Positions 29,614-39,287 of a DNA stretch of 64,000 nt are shown here, one piece after another. Position 1 is the stretch's first letter; each line of letters begins with the position of its first letter. The notes below the pieces were generated by a model. The model saw only the letters and a list, made by a program, of their open reading frames with translations, was not told the origin of the DNA and ran no database searches. Position numbers and translations under genes: made by a program. Source of the DNA: Cytophagaceae bacterium (GTDB lineage Bacteria; Bacteroidota; Bacteroidia; Cytophagales; Spirosomataceae); contig JAIXWL010000010.1 in the NCBI GenBank assembly GCA_027491315.1, positions 62,001 through 126,000 on the forward strand, read 5' to 3'.

Positions 29614-32600
29614 TTATAAACCGATGTTAATACCAAATGTGAACGCTCTAGCTTGAGGGATTGAGTTTCTTTCAATACCAGAAGCTAGGTTAGAATCTCC
29701 ATTGGATGAGATTTCTGGGTCAACACCTTTGTATGGTGTTAATAGGAATAAGTTCGTAGCTTGAGCGTATAGACGTAAGCTAGTAATTCCTAAACGACTC
29801 AAATCAGCTGGGATTTTATAACCTAAAGTAGCCGTTTGTAAACGTAAGAAATCTCCTTTTTGGATGTTAGCATCGATCAAGAAAGAAGATCCATTCGATA
29901 CGTTATCTCCGTAAACAGCGCGTGGAATCTCAGTAATATCTCCTTCTTTTTTCCAAGATTTCAACACATCAACTGAGTTATTCCATACACGTTGGTCACG
30001 TAGACCCGCTTGAGAACCATTGTAAATGTAGTTTCCTCCTGAGAATGTAAAGTTCAAAGCTAAGTCGAAACCTCCATACTTAAAGGTATTATTAAAACCA
30101 CCATAGAAAGTAGGAAGTGTATTTCCTAAGATTTGTTGCTCAGAGGATGGAGAAGTTGTAGCCTTACCATCTAAGGTAGTCCAAGCCAATGCACCACCTA
30201 AATGCTGGTATTGTACCTTAGTTCCATCTCTCTTAATATAAATACGGCGACCATTTGCTGGATTAACACCATCCGTTTTAACACCATAAATTTGAGCTGC
30301 TGAGTAACCTACTTTGGTAATAGAAGTAGCCTCTAGACCGGAAGTATTTGTCAAAATAGGTGTGTTAGCATCTACCAATGATGTTACCATGTTTTCGTTG
30401 GTAGCAAAATTTATGTTGGTATTCCAGCTGAATTTACCTGTATTGATAGGCGTTGCCGTTAGAGCAATTTCAAAACCTTTATTATACATCGAACCAACGT
30501 TAGCTAAGATCGAGTTACCTGGAATACCTTTAGAAGGTGCTTGAGGCACGTTCAAGATCAAATTGTTGATATCCTTATAATAGTAGTTCGCTTCTAATGT
30601 AATACGATCGTTTAAGAAACTAACATCCAAACCTACGTTGGTTTGAGCTGATGTCTCCCATTTCAAATCCTTATTACCTGCTTGGTTAAATGATAAGGTT
30701 GGAATAGATCCGTATAAACCTGATCCAAAGGTAGAATAAGAACCATAGGCATTCGGAACATTACCGTTACCTACTTTACCATAACTTGCCTTTAAACGGA
30801 AAGAAGAAATAGTGTTTCCTAAGTCCATATTTTTGAAGAACTCTTCCTCAGAAACAGTCCAACCTAAAGACACACCACCAAAATCTCCCCAACGGTTCTC
30901 AGCAGATAAAGCTGAGTTTCCATCACGACGAAGGTTACCGCTTAAGAAATACTTTCCTTTGAAGTTATAACTCACGTTAGCGAAGTATGCCTCATAAGAT
31001 ACTTGAGAAATTCCATTACCTGCTGCCAAGTTAGTACCAAAGTTTCCTTGGAAATCAGTAAAGAAGAAATCAGCTAATGTTTGACGTTGCGCACCCCAGT
31101 TTAGGACACGGGTTTTTTGAACGTCTGAACCTACAATGGCTGAGATATTATGCTTTTCTGCTAAAGTAACGTTGTATTGTAAAGTATTGATCCAGTTCCA
31201 GTTGTCTGAACGAGCCGTGTTGTTGTAGGCATCTCCCGAAGTAGACCAACCATCACCATTGTATGGGTTAAAGAAACGGATATTCTCTGTATTTCTACGA
31301 TCCCAAGAATAGTTTGTCTTAGCCGTTAAACCTTCTAACAAACGAATCTCTGCACCTAAATTGGCGATTAAACGCGTATTTTCAGATGAAATTTTATCTA
31401 AATCACGAACCACAGCTGCATTAGGAAACTGAGCAGGTAATAAGTTGTTTAAACGACCAACCGTATTGTTTTCCAAATTGTAAGAACCATCTGGTAAATA
31501 AGCAGGCAAGTTAGGAACTTGAGCCACAGCAATACGACCCAAACCCGATGTATTGAAGGCTCCTCCAGCATTTGAACCTGACATTGGTGCCTTGTTATAC
31601 GTATTCGAGTAGTTGAAATTAGTAGTTAACTTCAACCATTTTGTTGCTTGGTGATCCATATTGAAACGACCAGAACGACGTTGGAAACTGTTGCTTCTCA
31701 AGAATCCTTCTTGATCTGAGTATCCACCAGAGAAATAATAAGTAGTCTTATCATTTCCTCCAGTAATAGTCATATTGTGATTTTGAGAAAAACCTCTTTG
31801 ATATACTTCCTTATACCAATCTGTATCAATCAAACTGCCGTCTGGATTGTAATTTGGTAAAAATGATTTATTTTCTGAGTTACGTTGAGTGGAAGTAACT
31901 GCATTTGGATTCAATAATAACGCATTGGCGATAGCCATGTTCTTATGATCCATATATTGCTGAGCGTTTAAAACGTCAGGTAAACGAACAGCTTCACTTA
32001 CACCTGCCCAAGAATCAATTGATACTTTTGCTTTTCCTGATTTACCACGCTTAGTCGTAATCAATAAAACTCCAGCACCAGCACGTGAACCATATATAGC
32101 TGCAGATGCCGCATCTTTTAACACGTCAATGGACTCAATATCAGATGGGTTAATATCCGCCAATGGGTTATTCGTAGTGGAGTTAGCCGAAACGTTGTCA
32201 GTACTGATAGGTATACCGTCAATAACAACTAATGGGAATGAGCTTAGAGACAATGAGCTAAGACCACGTACACGAATTACAGGAGGGTTATTTAATAAAC
32301 CGTTAGGCTGTGTGATATTCACACCAGCAGCCTGTCCCGTTAATCCTTGTGAAAAACTTTGAACGGGTCTTTCTGCGATGGTAGCTGCTTTAATGGTAGA
32401 AGCAGAACCAGTAAACTCAGTTCTTTTCTTGGTACCATAACCCACTACAACAACCTCGCTTAATTGCTTGGCGTCAGAAGCTAAGGCAACATCAACAACT
32501 GAACGATTTCCGATGGCGATAGTTTGGCTAGTGTAACCAACAAAACTAAAAACGAGAGAAGCTCCGTCTGCCACTTGAATGCTGTAGGAACCATCGGCAG

Positions 32601-32763
32601 CAGTGGTGGTTCCACGAGTGGAGCCTTTCGCACTCACACTTACTCCGGGTAATCCACTCCCATCATCTGATGAGGTTACCTTCCCCGTAACTTGTTTGTT
32701 TTGAGCCATTAGTGAACTGAATACAGTCATCACTAATACCCCAACGAGTAGTAGTTTTTTCAT
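29614..32763 (-). CDS. SusC/RagA-family TonB-linked outer-membrane protein
   Basis: A 1049-aa TonB-dependent transporter. From ATG 32763 there is a signal peptide (LLLVGVLVMTVFSSLMAQ); the frame extends to 32817 but that would put 18 residues before it. A carboxypeptidase-regulatory-like domain follows (GLPGVSVSAKGSTRGTTTAA), then the EVVVVGYGTKKR segment, the plug domain (NGLLNNPPVIRVRGLSS, IDVLKDAASAAIYGSRAG) and the 22-strand barrel ending in GINIGL. It moves the ligand of the downstream SusD partner. Two TCCGCTCA direct repeats lie in its 5' region. Confidence 0.94.
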   Translation of the reverse strand: MKKLLLVGVLVMTVFSSLMAQNKQVTGKVTSSDDGSGLPGVSVSAKGSTRGTTTAADGSYSIQVADGASLVFSFVGYTSQTIAIGNRSVVDVALASDAKQLSEVVVVGYGTKKRTEFTGSASTIKAATIAERPVQSFSQGLTGQAAGVNITQPNGLLNNPPVIRVRGLSSLSLSSFPLVVIDGIPISTDNVSANSTTNNPLADINPSDIESIDVLKDAASAAIYGSRAGAGVLLITTKRGKSGKAKVSIDSWAGVSEAVRLPDVLNAQQYMDHKNMAIANALLLNPNAVTSTQRNSENKSFLPNYNPDGSLIDTDWYKEVYQRGFSQNHNMTITGGNDKTTYYFSGGYSDQEGFLRSNSFQRRSGRFNMDHQATKWLKLTTNFNYSNTYNKAPMSGSNAGGAFNTSGLGRIAVAQVPNLPAYLPDGSYNLENNTVGRLNNLLPAQFPNAAVVRDLDKISSENTRLIANLGAEIRLLEGLTAKTNYSWDRRNTENIRFFNPYNGDGWSTSGDAYNNTARSDNWNWINTLQYNVTLAEKHNISAIVGSDVQKTRVLNWGAQRQTLADFFFTDFQGNFGTNLAAGNGISQVSYEAYFANVSYNFKGKYFLSGNLRRDGNSALSAENRWGDFGGVSLGWTVSEEEFFKNMDLGNTISSFRLKASYGKVGNGNVPNAYGSYSTFGSGLYGSIPTLSFNQAGNKDLKWETSAQTNVGLDVSFLNDRITLEANYYYKDINNLILNVPQAPSKGIPGNSILANVGSMYNKGFEIALTATPINTGKFSWNTNINFATNENMVTSLVDANTPILTNTSGLEATSITKVGYSAAQIYGVKTDGVNPANGRRIYIKRDGTKVQYQHLGGALAWTTLDGKATTSPSSEQQILGNTLPTFYGGFNNTFKYGGFDLALNFTFSGGNYIYNGSQAGLRDQRVWNNSVDVLKSWKKEGDITEIPRAVYGDNVSNGSSFLIDANIQKGDFLRLQTATLGYKIPADLSRLGITSLRLYAQATNLFLLTPYKGVDPEISSNGDSNLASGIERNSIPQARAFTFGINIGL

Positions 32764-32802
32764 TTTTTTTAGTTTGATAAATGAGTAATAAGTTAAAGAC
32801 TT

Positions 32803-32830
32803 TCCGCTCAAAAGCATAAAAATCCGCTCA
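32803..32830 (-). promoter_or_regulatory. Direct repeat upstream of the second susC
   Basis: TCCGCTCA occurs at 32803-32810 and again at 32823-32830, 20 nt apart (about two helical turns) and 40-67 nt upstream of the susC start. Such spacing suits a dimeric regulator. No matching regulator gene is near, and no clear Bacteroidota promoter could be assigned here. Confidence 0.35.
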
Positions 32831-32886
32831 TAAATTAGTTAAACACGTTTATAAAGAAAAATGTTTTAGGAATTTTATAACAAAAA

Positions 32887-32914
32887 AAAGAGGGCTTTTT
32901 TCAAAGCCCTCTTT
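32887..32914 (-). terminator. Terminator of the first SusC/SusD-like operon
   Basis: A 12-bp perfect stem, AAAGAGGGCTTT (32887-32898) and AAAGCCCTCTTT (32903-32914), with a 4-nt loop and A/T runs on both sides. It separates the two SusC/D operons. Confidence 0.88.
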
Positions 32915-32939
32915 TTTTATTGAAAAAATCTAAATTATA

Positions 32940-34370
32940 CTAGAATTTATCCCAATACAATTTAGTTGTAACTACGTCACCACCAATGGCAGAAGCAGCA
33001 GCTGTATAATTAGTTCCGTTCAATGTTTGCTCATTAGCAGCATAAGTTAAACGAGTTGGGAAACCAGACTTAGCACCAACTGGAGCAGAAATCTTAGGTT
33101 GGTCTAAACGACGCAATTCAACCCATCCATCATATGGTCTATTATACAAAGCAATCCACTTTTGAGTACCGATTTTTTGTTTCCAATCACCAGCAGCAGT
33201 AGCATAAGCTACAGAAGGCTGAGCTAAATAAGCATCAGCATCAGCTGCAGAACCACCCCAATAGATGATTGAAGCACGAATCGCATTATTATAGTGTGAT
33301 TCTGCAGTACCAGCTACATTAAATCCTCTTTCTTTTGCTTCAGCACGTAAGAATTCAGTTTCAACATAATCTGCCAATACACATGGAGCAGAAGCATCAA
33401 TGATTTTAGTACCAGCACGAGAGAAATCTACGTAAGTATTACCTTTTCCTACAATTCCACCAGCATAAACACCAGCATTGTTTGGAGTAAAGTAAGCACT
33501 TGTACGTGGATCATTCCATCCTAATAATTTATCCATCAAATCTTTACCAGCGATATAGTCTGAACGACCTCCCAAAACGATATCCACATATAATGGGTTT
33601 TGGTTAGGAGAAGCAGCCATGTAGGTAAATAAACCATTGTCAGCTGCTGCTGAGATAGCACCTGCATCAGAAGCTTCCACCGCAGATTTAGCCAAATTAG
33701 CATCTACATCTGCTTGAATCATACCAATCTTCATACGAAGGGTATTAGCAAACTTCAACCATTTTGAAACTGAACCTTTGTAAATCAAGTCCTCAGCCGA
33801 TGCAAAACCAGCAGCCGATGTATTGATTTTAGAGATGTCTGCATTCAAACGATTGATTAAATCCGTAGAAATGGTTTTAGCATCATCGTATTTTGGAAAT
33901 AAAATAGCAGCATTTAAAGACTCAGAGTAAGGAATATTACCAAAAGTATTAACCAAAATACTGTAGGTATAAACCTCCATGATATCAATAATCGCTAATT
34001 TATTCGCTTTCTCACCTGGAGTTAAAGCAGCGTCTGCACTGATCAATTTTGCTGACTCACGTAAATCCGCGATAACGTCACGGTACATGGTAGTCCACCA
34101 TCCTTGAGGAATGTTACGTGTTGCAAAATCATATTGAGCCTCATCTTGATATGTTGACATAGCCCAATGACTCACGGTAAAACGGAATACGTTAGTATTC
34201 ACACTAGGAGAAGCTAAAGAACCAGAGATGGTCTTAACTGCGTTCGAGAACAAGGTAGGTGCAGGTACTGCAGCTGGCCTTTTAGTCTCAATATTTAATT
34301 GAGAAATATCTTCTGTACAAGCCGATGCAAGGAGCAAAAGTGGTACAAAAACTAAAAATATTTTTTTCAT
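32940..34370 (-). CDS. SusD/RagB-like lipoprotein (SusD-like_2 type)
   Basis: A 476-aa lipoprotein (MKKIFLVFVPLLLLASACTE, lipobox SAC). It belongs to the divergent SusD-like branch rather than the classical RagB family: the sequence has TLFSNAVKTISGSLASPSVN, HWAMSTYQDEAQYDF, QGWWTTMYRDVIADLRES and NTLRMKIGMIQADVDANLAK. ATG 34370 is preferred over the TTG at 34379. It lies 21 nt after its SusC partner. Its ligand is unknown; the neighbouring genes on the other side carry no glycosidases. Confidence 0.9.
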   Translation of the reverse strand: MKKIFLVFVPLLLLASACTEDISQLNIETKRPAAVPAPTLFSNAVKTISGSLASPSVNTNVFRFTVSHWAMSTYQDEAQYDFATRNIPQGWWTTMYRDVIADLRESAKLISADAALTPGEKANKLAIIDIMEVYTYSILVNTFGNIPYSESLNAAILFPKYDDAKTISTDLINRLNADISKINTSAAGFASAEDLIYKGSVSKWLKFANTLRMKIGMIQADVDANLAKSAVEASDAGAISAAADNGLFTYMAASPNQNPLYVDIVLGGRSDYIAGKDLMDKLLGWNDPRTSAYFTPNNAGVYAGGIVGKGNTYVDFSRAGTKIIDASAPCVLADYVETEFLRAEAKERGFNVAGTAESHYNNAIRASIIYWGGSAADADAYLAQPSVAYATAAGDWKQKIGTQKWIALYNRPYDGWVELRRLDQPKISAPVGAKSGFPTRLTYAANEQTLNGTNYTAAASAIGGDVVTTKLYWDKF

Positions 34371-34391
34371 CTTTATCAAATTTTAGGATAA

Positions 34392-37300
34392 TTAGAATAA
34401 TAATTTGATGTTAAATCCAATCGAACGAGTAGTTGGATAAGCACCCGATTGATTTCCTTGGATGTTACCAGCAGAAAGGTTTTCCTCTGGATCAGCATAA
34501 GGAACATATTTCTGGATAATCCACAAGTTTCTTCCGAAAATAGAAAGATCAACTCCTTTAACACCTCCTAATTTACGTACAACCGAACTTGGTAAAGAGT
34601 AAACAATGTTTGCTTCTCTTAACTTGATGTAACTAGCATCGTAAACGAAAGCTGCAGCTGGGTTATAAGCATAACCATATGTACCATAATCATTTTCCAC
34701 ACGAATTGTATTAGCAGAACCATCCGCTAAAACTCCTGGCATAATTACACCACCACCTTCAGCAACTGGAGAACGAGAAGGATTACCTTTATCATTATTA
34801 CCAACTGACTCAGGATAAACACCCGTAGCTTGACCATAGTATTGATCTAAAGAGAATACACTACCACCACGCTTCATATCAATCAAGAAGTTCAATGTCA
34901 CATTCTTATACTTGAATGAGTTGTTGATACCACCAATCCAATCAGGATTTACGTTTCCGATATTGTTTGTTGTAGTAGAAGTCAAGTCATAACGACCATT
35001 AGCTTTAACCAATTTCTGACCATTTAAGGTCTTCCAAGTTCTGCCTTGTAAGATACCATATGGTTGACCTACTGAAGCATTTAGGCTAACACCACCTTGG
35101 AAAGTAGCTAACTGTAAGTTCTTGCTATCATTGTACAAGCTCAATACTAAACTTGTATTCTTAGTCCAGTTTACGTTAACATTCCATGAGAAATCAGCTG
35201 TTTTGATTGGGCTAGCATATAAGCTAACTTCAAAACCTTTGTTCTCAATATTACCAGCGTTCACAAAAGTACTTGAGAAACCTGTTGCAGAAGAAACAGA
35301 TGCAGGTAAGATCTGATCTAATGTATTCGTGTGGTAATACGTTAAGTCAAAACCTAAACGGTTCTGTAAGAAAGCCATCTCTAAACCGATCTCCTTACTT
35401 TGAGTTTGCTCGGGCTTTAAGAATGGGTTGTTCTGAGTCGATGGAGCAGAGAACAAAATGGTTGAACCAAATGGATCTGGTTTGTCATATACGTTCTTGA
35501 TTGATCCCCAAGGAGCATCATTACCTACTGTTGCATAGTTCATTCTCAATTTACCTGAAGTCAACCAAGGAAGATCTTCAATGTGGTGAGAGAATAACCA
35601 GCTAGCTGAACCAGCATAGTATAAGTAAGCATTGTTTGCCACTGGCAAAGTAGACGACTTATCCTGACGGATAGTACCATCTAAGGTTAAGAAATCCTTG
35701 TATGTCAAAGTTAAACCTCCAAAGATACCAAATACCTCACGTGGTTGATAATTTTCACCCGGAGCAGAAACAGTACCTCTTGAGTTAGCGATTGAGTATA
35801 AACCTGGAACGATCAAACCACCGTTAGTTGCGGCAGAAATAGAACGTATATAAGACTTACGTAAGTTCAAACCAGCTAATGCTTTTAAGTTTAAATCTTT
35901 AACGATTTCCTTGTCAAAATTAGCCATTAAATCATAGTTAAGCTCTTGGAAAGAACGATCTAAACGGCTGTAAGAAGGAACACCTTGGCTACCAACCGCA
36001 ATACGCTCCTCTTGGAACTCATTGTAACTATCTACAGTCACACGACCCATGAAATTCAAGAAATCAGCTGCTTTGTAGTTTACCATCGCATTTCCAAAAA
36101 GACGAGAACGAGTATCGTTCTGGTAGTTTTGGTAACGAGTCCAATAGTAGTTATCTGTATAGATTGGCTTCAAACCTGCCGCTGATGATGGATCAGACCA
36201 GTTCCAAGTTACGTTTTGTTGATTTCTGAAATAAGCTTCTTTTTGCTCTAAGATATCAACGTTAGTTTGATACCACTGACGGAAGTTTTGGTTAACGTTC
36301 AAACCACTATAACCAGAACCATAACGCCCTTTACCTTCAATCACTGAGAAGTTAGCTGCAGCAGATGCTGTAACTTTTTTAGAGATATTATAAGAACCAG
36401 CTAAATTCATGATGTTCTTAGTTACGTTAGAGTTAGGTAAAGTACCACGCTCATCGTTGCGTGTATAACCTAATTTGAAAGTACCTTGATCCGTAGCTCC
36501 ATCTAATTGAACGTTAACGTTATTAGAAATAGCCGTCTCATAAAATTTAGATGGCGTATTAGTTGCTGCTACATATGGTCTAGCTTTCAAGTAGTTTGGA
36601 CCAGCTGGATCAAAAGCATCCCACTGATAAACCATTAAAGATGGATTGAACTTAGTACCATAAGAAGCATCTTCTGCTGTATTGATAACTAAATCTTTTA
36701 CTCCATCACCATTGGCGTCAAAATACAAGAAACCATCTTTTTGATATGGATCAGAATAACCAGCACCATATTGATTTTGGTAAGTGGCAAAGGTAGATTT
36801 ATCAATTGTTCCTACTGTTAAACCAGCATTAATTGTCAAACCTAATCCTTTTTTCGCTTTTTTAGAGGTAATCATGATGACACCATTGGAAGCACGAGAA
36901 CCATAAAGAGCTGTTGCAGCTGCACCTTTCAATACCGTCATAGACTCGATATCATCTGGGTTAATATCTGCTGCCGCATTACCATAGTCATAACCACCAC
37001 GACCCGTTTGTTGGTTACCCGTGTTTTTGTTAGTGTTATCTACTGGTACACCATCTACTACAAATAAAGCCTGGTTGTTACCAGTTAAGGACTTATTTCC
37101 ACGAATAACGACGTTGGTAGAACCACCAATCGCATTTCCCTGAATAATTTGAAGTCCTGCTACTCTACCTGATAAAGCAGAAAATGCATTACCTGTTCTA
37201 ACACGAGTCAATTCATCTCCTTTAACCTGCTGTGCAGCATAAGGTAATGAGTTTTTCGTACGTGTTAAACCTAAGGCCGTTACAACTACCTCGCTTAATT

Positions 37301-37598
37301 CAGCTGCATCAGCCACTAACACCACATTGATCGTGCTTTGACTTCCTACAGAAATTGTTTGAGCTTTGTAACCAACAAAGGAGAACTGAAGAGCCGCTCC
37401 ATTGTCAATACTGATTTTGTAAGAACCATCAGCTGTGGTAGTTACACCACGCGAGGTACCTTTAAGGCTAACACTAACGCCTGGAAGCGCAGCGCCATCC
37501 TCTGAAGCAGTTACTTTACCGGTAACCACCCTTGATTGGGCTAGTAACGAACTGCACGCAGTCGTTACTAGTGCCATCACTAGTAAGAGTTTTTTCAT
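34392..37598 (-). CDS. SusC/RagA-family TonB-linked outer-membrane protein
   Basis: A 1068-aa TonB-dependent transporter. ATG 37598 gives the signal peptide MALVTTACSSLLAQ; the open frame to 37670 adds 24 residues unlikely to be used. The regulatory-like domain (ALPGVSVSLKGTSRGVTTTA), the EVVVTALGLTRTKNSLPYAA linker, the plug (GSTNVVIRGNKSLTGNNQAL) and the DPDD-like DINPDDIESMTVLKGAAATA are complete. It pairs with the SusD-like_2 gene downstream and is only moderately similar to the second SusC by eye, so the two systems probably take up different nutrients. Confidence 0.94.
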   Translation of the reverse strand: MKKLLLVMALVTTACSSLLAQSRVVTGKVTASEDGAALPGVSVSLKGTSRGVTTTADGSYKISIDNGAALQFSFVGYKAQTISVGSQSTINVVLVADAAELSEVVVTALGLTRTKNSLPYAAQQVKGDELTRVRTGNAFSALSGRVAGLQIIQGNAIGGSTNVVIRGNKSLTGNNQALFVVDGVPVDNTNKNTGNQQTGRGGYDYGNAAADINPDDIESMTVLKGAAATALYGSRASNGVIMITSKKAKKGLGLTINAGLTVGTIDKSTFATYQNQYGAGYSDPYQKDGFLYFDANGDGVKDLVINTAEDASYGTKFNPSLMVYQWDAFDPAGPNYLKARPYVAATNTPSKFYETAISNNVNVQLDGATDQGTFKLGYTRNDERGTLPNSNVTKNIMNLAGSYNISKKVTASAAANFSVIEGKGRYGSGYSGLNVNQNFRQWYQTNVDILEQKEAYFRNQQNVTWNWSDPSSAAGLKPIYTDNYYWTRYQNYQNDTRSRLFGNAMVNYKAADFLNFMGRVTVDSYNEFQEERIAVGSQGVPSYSRLDRSFQELNYDLMANFDKEIVKDLNLKALAGLNLRKSYIRSISAATNGGLIVPGLYSIANSRGTVSAPGENYQPREVFGIFGGLTLTYKDFLTLDGTIRQDKSSTLPVANNAYLYYAGSASWLFSHHIEDLPWLTSGKLRMNYATVGNDAPWGSIKNVYDKPDPFGSTILFSAPSTQNNPFLKPEQTQSKEIGLEMAFLQNRLGFDLTYYHTNTLDQILPASVSSATGFSSTFVNAGNIENKGFEVSLYASPIKTADFSWNVNVNWTKNTSLVLSLYNDSKNLQLATFQGGVSLNASVGQPYGILQGRTWKTLNGQKLVKANGRYDLTSTTTNNIGNVNPDWIGGINNSFKYKNVTLNFLIDMKRGGSVFSLDQYYGQATGVYPESVGNNDKGNPSRSPVAEGGGVIMPGVLADGSANTIRVENDYGTYGYAYNPAAAFVYDASYIKLREANIVYSLPSSVVRKLGGVKGVDLSIFGRNLWIIQKYVPYADPEENLSAGNIQGNQSGAYPTTRSIGFNIKLLF

Positions 37599-37641
37599 GT
37601 TGATTAGTTTATTTAATGAAAAAATAATTTGAAAACGTTGG

Positions 37642-37671
37642 CAAATTATAAATTTTCCAATAGATACCAAA
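37642..37671 (-). promoter_or_regulatory. Possible Bacteroidota-type promoter of the first susC
   Basis: Reading the minus strand, TTTG (37671-37668) is followed after 17 nt by TATAATTTG (37650-37642), close to the Bacteroidota -33 TTTG and -7 TAnnTTTG pattern but with one extra base. It lies about 45-75 nt upstream of the susC ATG. Confidence 0.35.
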
Positions 37672-37804
37672 GAAAATTATGCATAAAGACAAGTCTACAA
37701 GCGAAAAAACGCCTGTGTGAGCTATATGACAAAATTTGTTTTTGAATTTTTCCGAGTTAACTAGAATCTACTCAATTTATTATTAAAAAATTGCAAATTT
37801 TCCA

Positions 37805-39118
37805 TTAAATAAATTGATTGAGGACAAGCACCCCGATTAGCCCAACAATGGACACGATACTTTCCATGAGAGACCAAGAACGAATGGTTTCTTTAACAGA
37901 TAAGTTAAAATATTCCTTAAATAACCAAAACCCAGTATCATTGACATGGGAAAACATCAGGCTTCCTGCTCCAATACTCAAAACCATTAAGTTAGGGTTA
38001 ACTAAACCTGTAGATACTATCGGATAAATCATTCCAGCTGCGGTTAATCCTGCAATGGTGGCAGAACCCACACATACACGTATGATGGCTGCCATCAACC
38101 ATCCTAAGACTAAAGGCGGAAATGGTAATGTTTGTAGGTAGCTCGCAATCTCCTTACTTACCCCTGAAACTAATAATACTTCTTTCAATGATCCGGCACC
38201 AGCAATAATTAACAGAATCATTGCCACATCCTTTACCGCATCCGTATATATGAGCATAACTTCTTCCATTTTTTTACCCATACGTAAACCTAACGTATAA
38301 GTGGCTACACAAATAGCAATCAGCATCACCATGGAAGGATCTGCAATCAAATGAATCAATGGAGTTAAAGAAGAACTTTTATCGATTTTTAAATCTGCCA
38401 AAGTGGTTAATACCAAAAGGAATACAGGAAATAAGGCGGTAATGAAGCTAGAAGTTCGACTTGGCAAATTTGATTCAGGGATTGGTTCCCCTTGAAATGC
38501 TTTTAGCGAACGAATGGGTAAATGAGTTAAGGTTTTGGAAAATATTGGGCCTGCAAAAACAATAGCAGGAATGGATACAATGATTCCATAAAACAGGGTG
38601 GTCCCCATGTTTGCTCCAAACTGAGCAACTAAAGCTGCTGGAGATGGATGTGGAGGAAGAAAACCATGTGCCACTGATAAGGAGGCCATCATTGGAATTC
38701 CGGTAACCAAAGGGTGTAATTTAAATTGATGAACCAAAGAAAAAATAAGTGGAATCATCAAAACAAAACCAACATTATAAAAAAGAGGTATTCCTATGAT
38801 AAATCCCGTCAGCATGAGTCCCCATGCCATATTTTTCTGGCCAAATGCCTGAATCAAGCTACTTGATATTTGCTGTGCTGCTCCACTGCTCGCCACCAAC
38901 TTCCCTAACATGGCACCTAAAACAATGATGGTGACCAATGAGCCAAGCGTGTCGCCAATTCCTTTTTGAACGGATTTTGCCAAATCACCCAAAGGTAAAC
39001 CCAGTAAATACCCTGTCGTTAAACTGATGATTAAAAAGGCAATAAAAGCATTAACCTTTTGATATGTAATTAAAAAAACTAAAAGACAAATACATAAAAC
39101 GACAATAGCAATAGTCAT
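37805..39118 (-). CDS. GntP-family gluconate:H+ symporter
   Basis: A 437-aa polytopic membrane protein with about 12 hydrophobic segments. Motifs typical of the gluconate permease family include SVQKGIGDTLGSLVTIIVLGAMLGK, HGFLPPHPSPAALVAQFGANMG (shown in part), and GSATIAGLTAAGMIYPI and SHVNDTGFWLFKEYFNLSVKET near the C-terminus. GntP proteins import gluconate or related sugar acids such as glycerate or 2-keto-3-deoxygluconate. It lies downstream of a sugar kinase/nucleotidyltransferase pair with a 169-nt gap, so it may have its own promoter. Confidence 0.9.
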   Translation of the reverse strand: MTIAIVVLCICLLVFLITYQKVNAFIAFLIISLTTGYLLGLPLGDLAKSVQKGIGDTLGSLVTIIVLGAMLGKLVASSGAAQQISSSLIQAFGQKNMAWGLMLTGFIIGIPLFYNVGFVLMIPLIFSLVHQFKLHPLVTGIPMMASLSVAHGFLPPHPSPAALVAQFGANMGTTLFYGIIVSIPAIVFAGPIFSKTLTHLPIRSLKAFQGEPIPESNLPSRTSSFITALFPVFLLVLTTLADLKIDKSSSLTPLIHLIADPSMVMLIAICVATYTLGLRMGKKMEEVMLIYTDAVKDVAMILLIIAGAGSLKEVLLVSGVSKEIASYLQTLPFPPLVLGWLMAAIIRVCVGSATIAGLTAAGMIYPIVSTGLVNPNLMVLSIGAGSLMFSHVNDTGFWLFKEYFNLSVKETIRSWSLMESIVSIVGLIGVLVLNQFI

Positions 39119-39287
39119 GAGGTCATTTGATAGAGTGAATTAAATGAAGCATCAAAGATTATTAGCAAAAGCTTATTTTTTCTTTAAAATACTCCATTTA
39201 ATTCCAAATATATAGAATGCTTTGAACATTTCAGCATCCTAAGTTAGAATGCCGGCAAATCAACGCTATTTACACCTATAATCTCTA

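Noticed and set aside
28150-37598. A single four-gene polysaccharide utilisation locus
   Set aside because: A strong terminator at 32887-32914 splits the two pairs, and no CAZyme or sensor is present.
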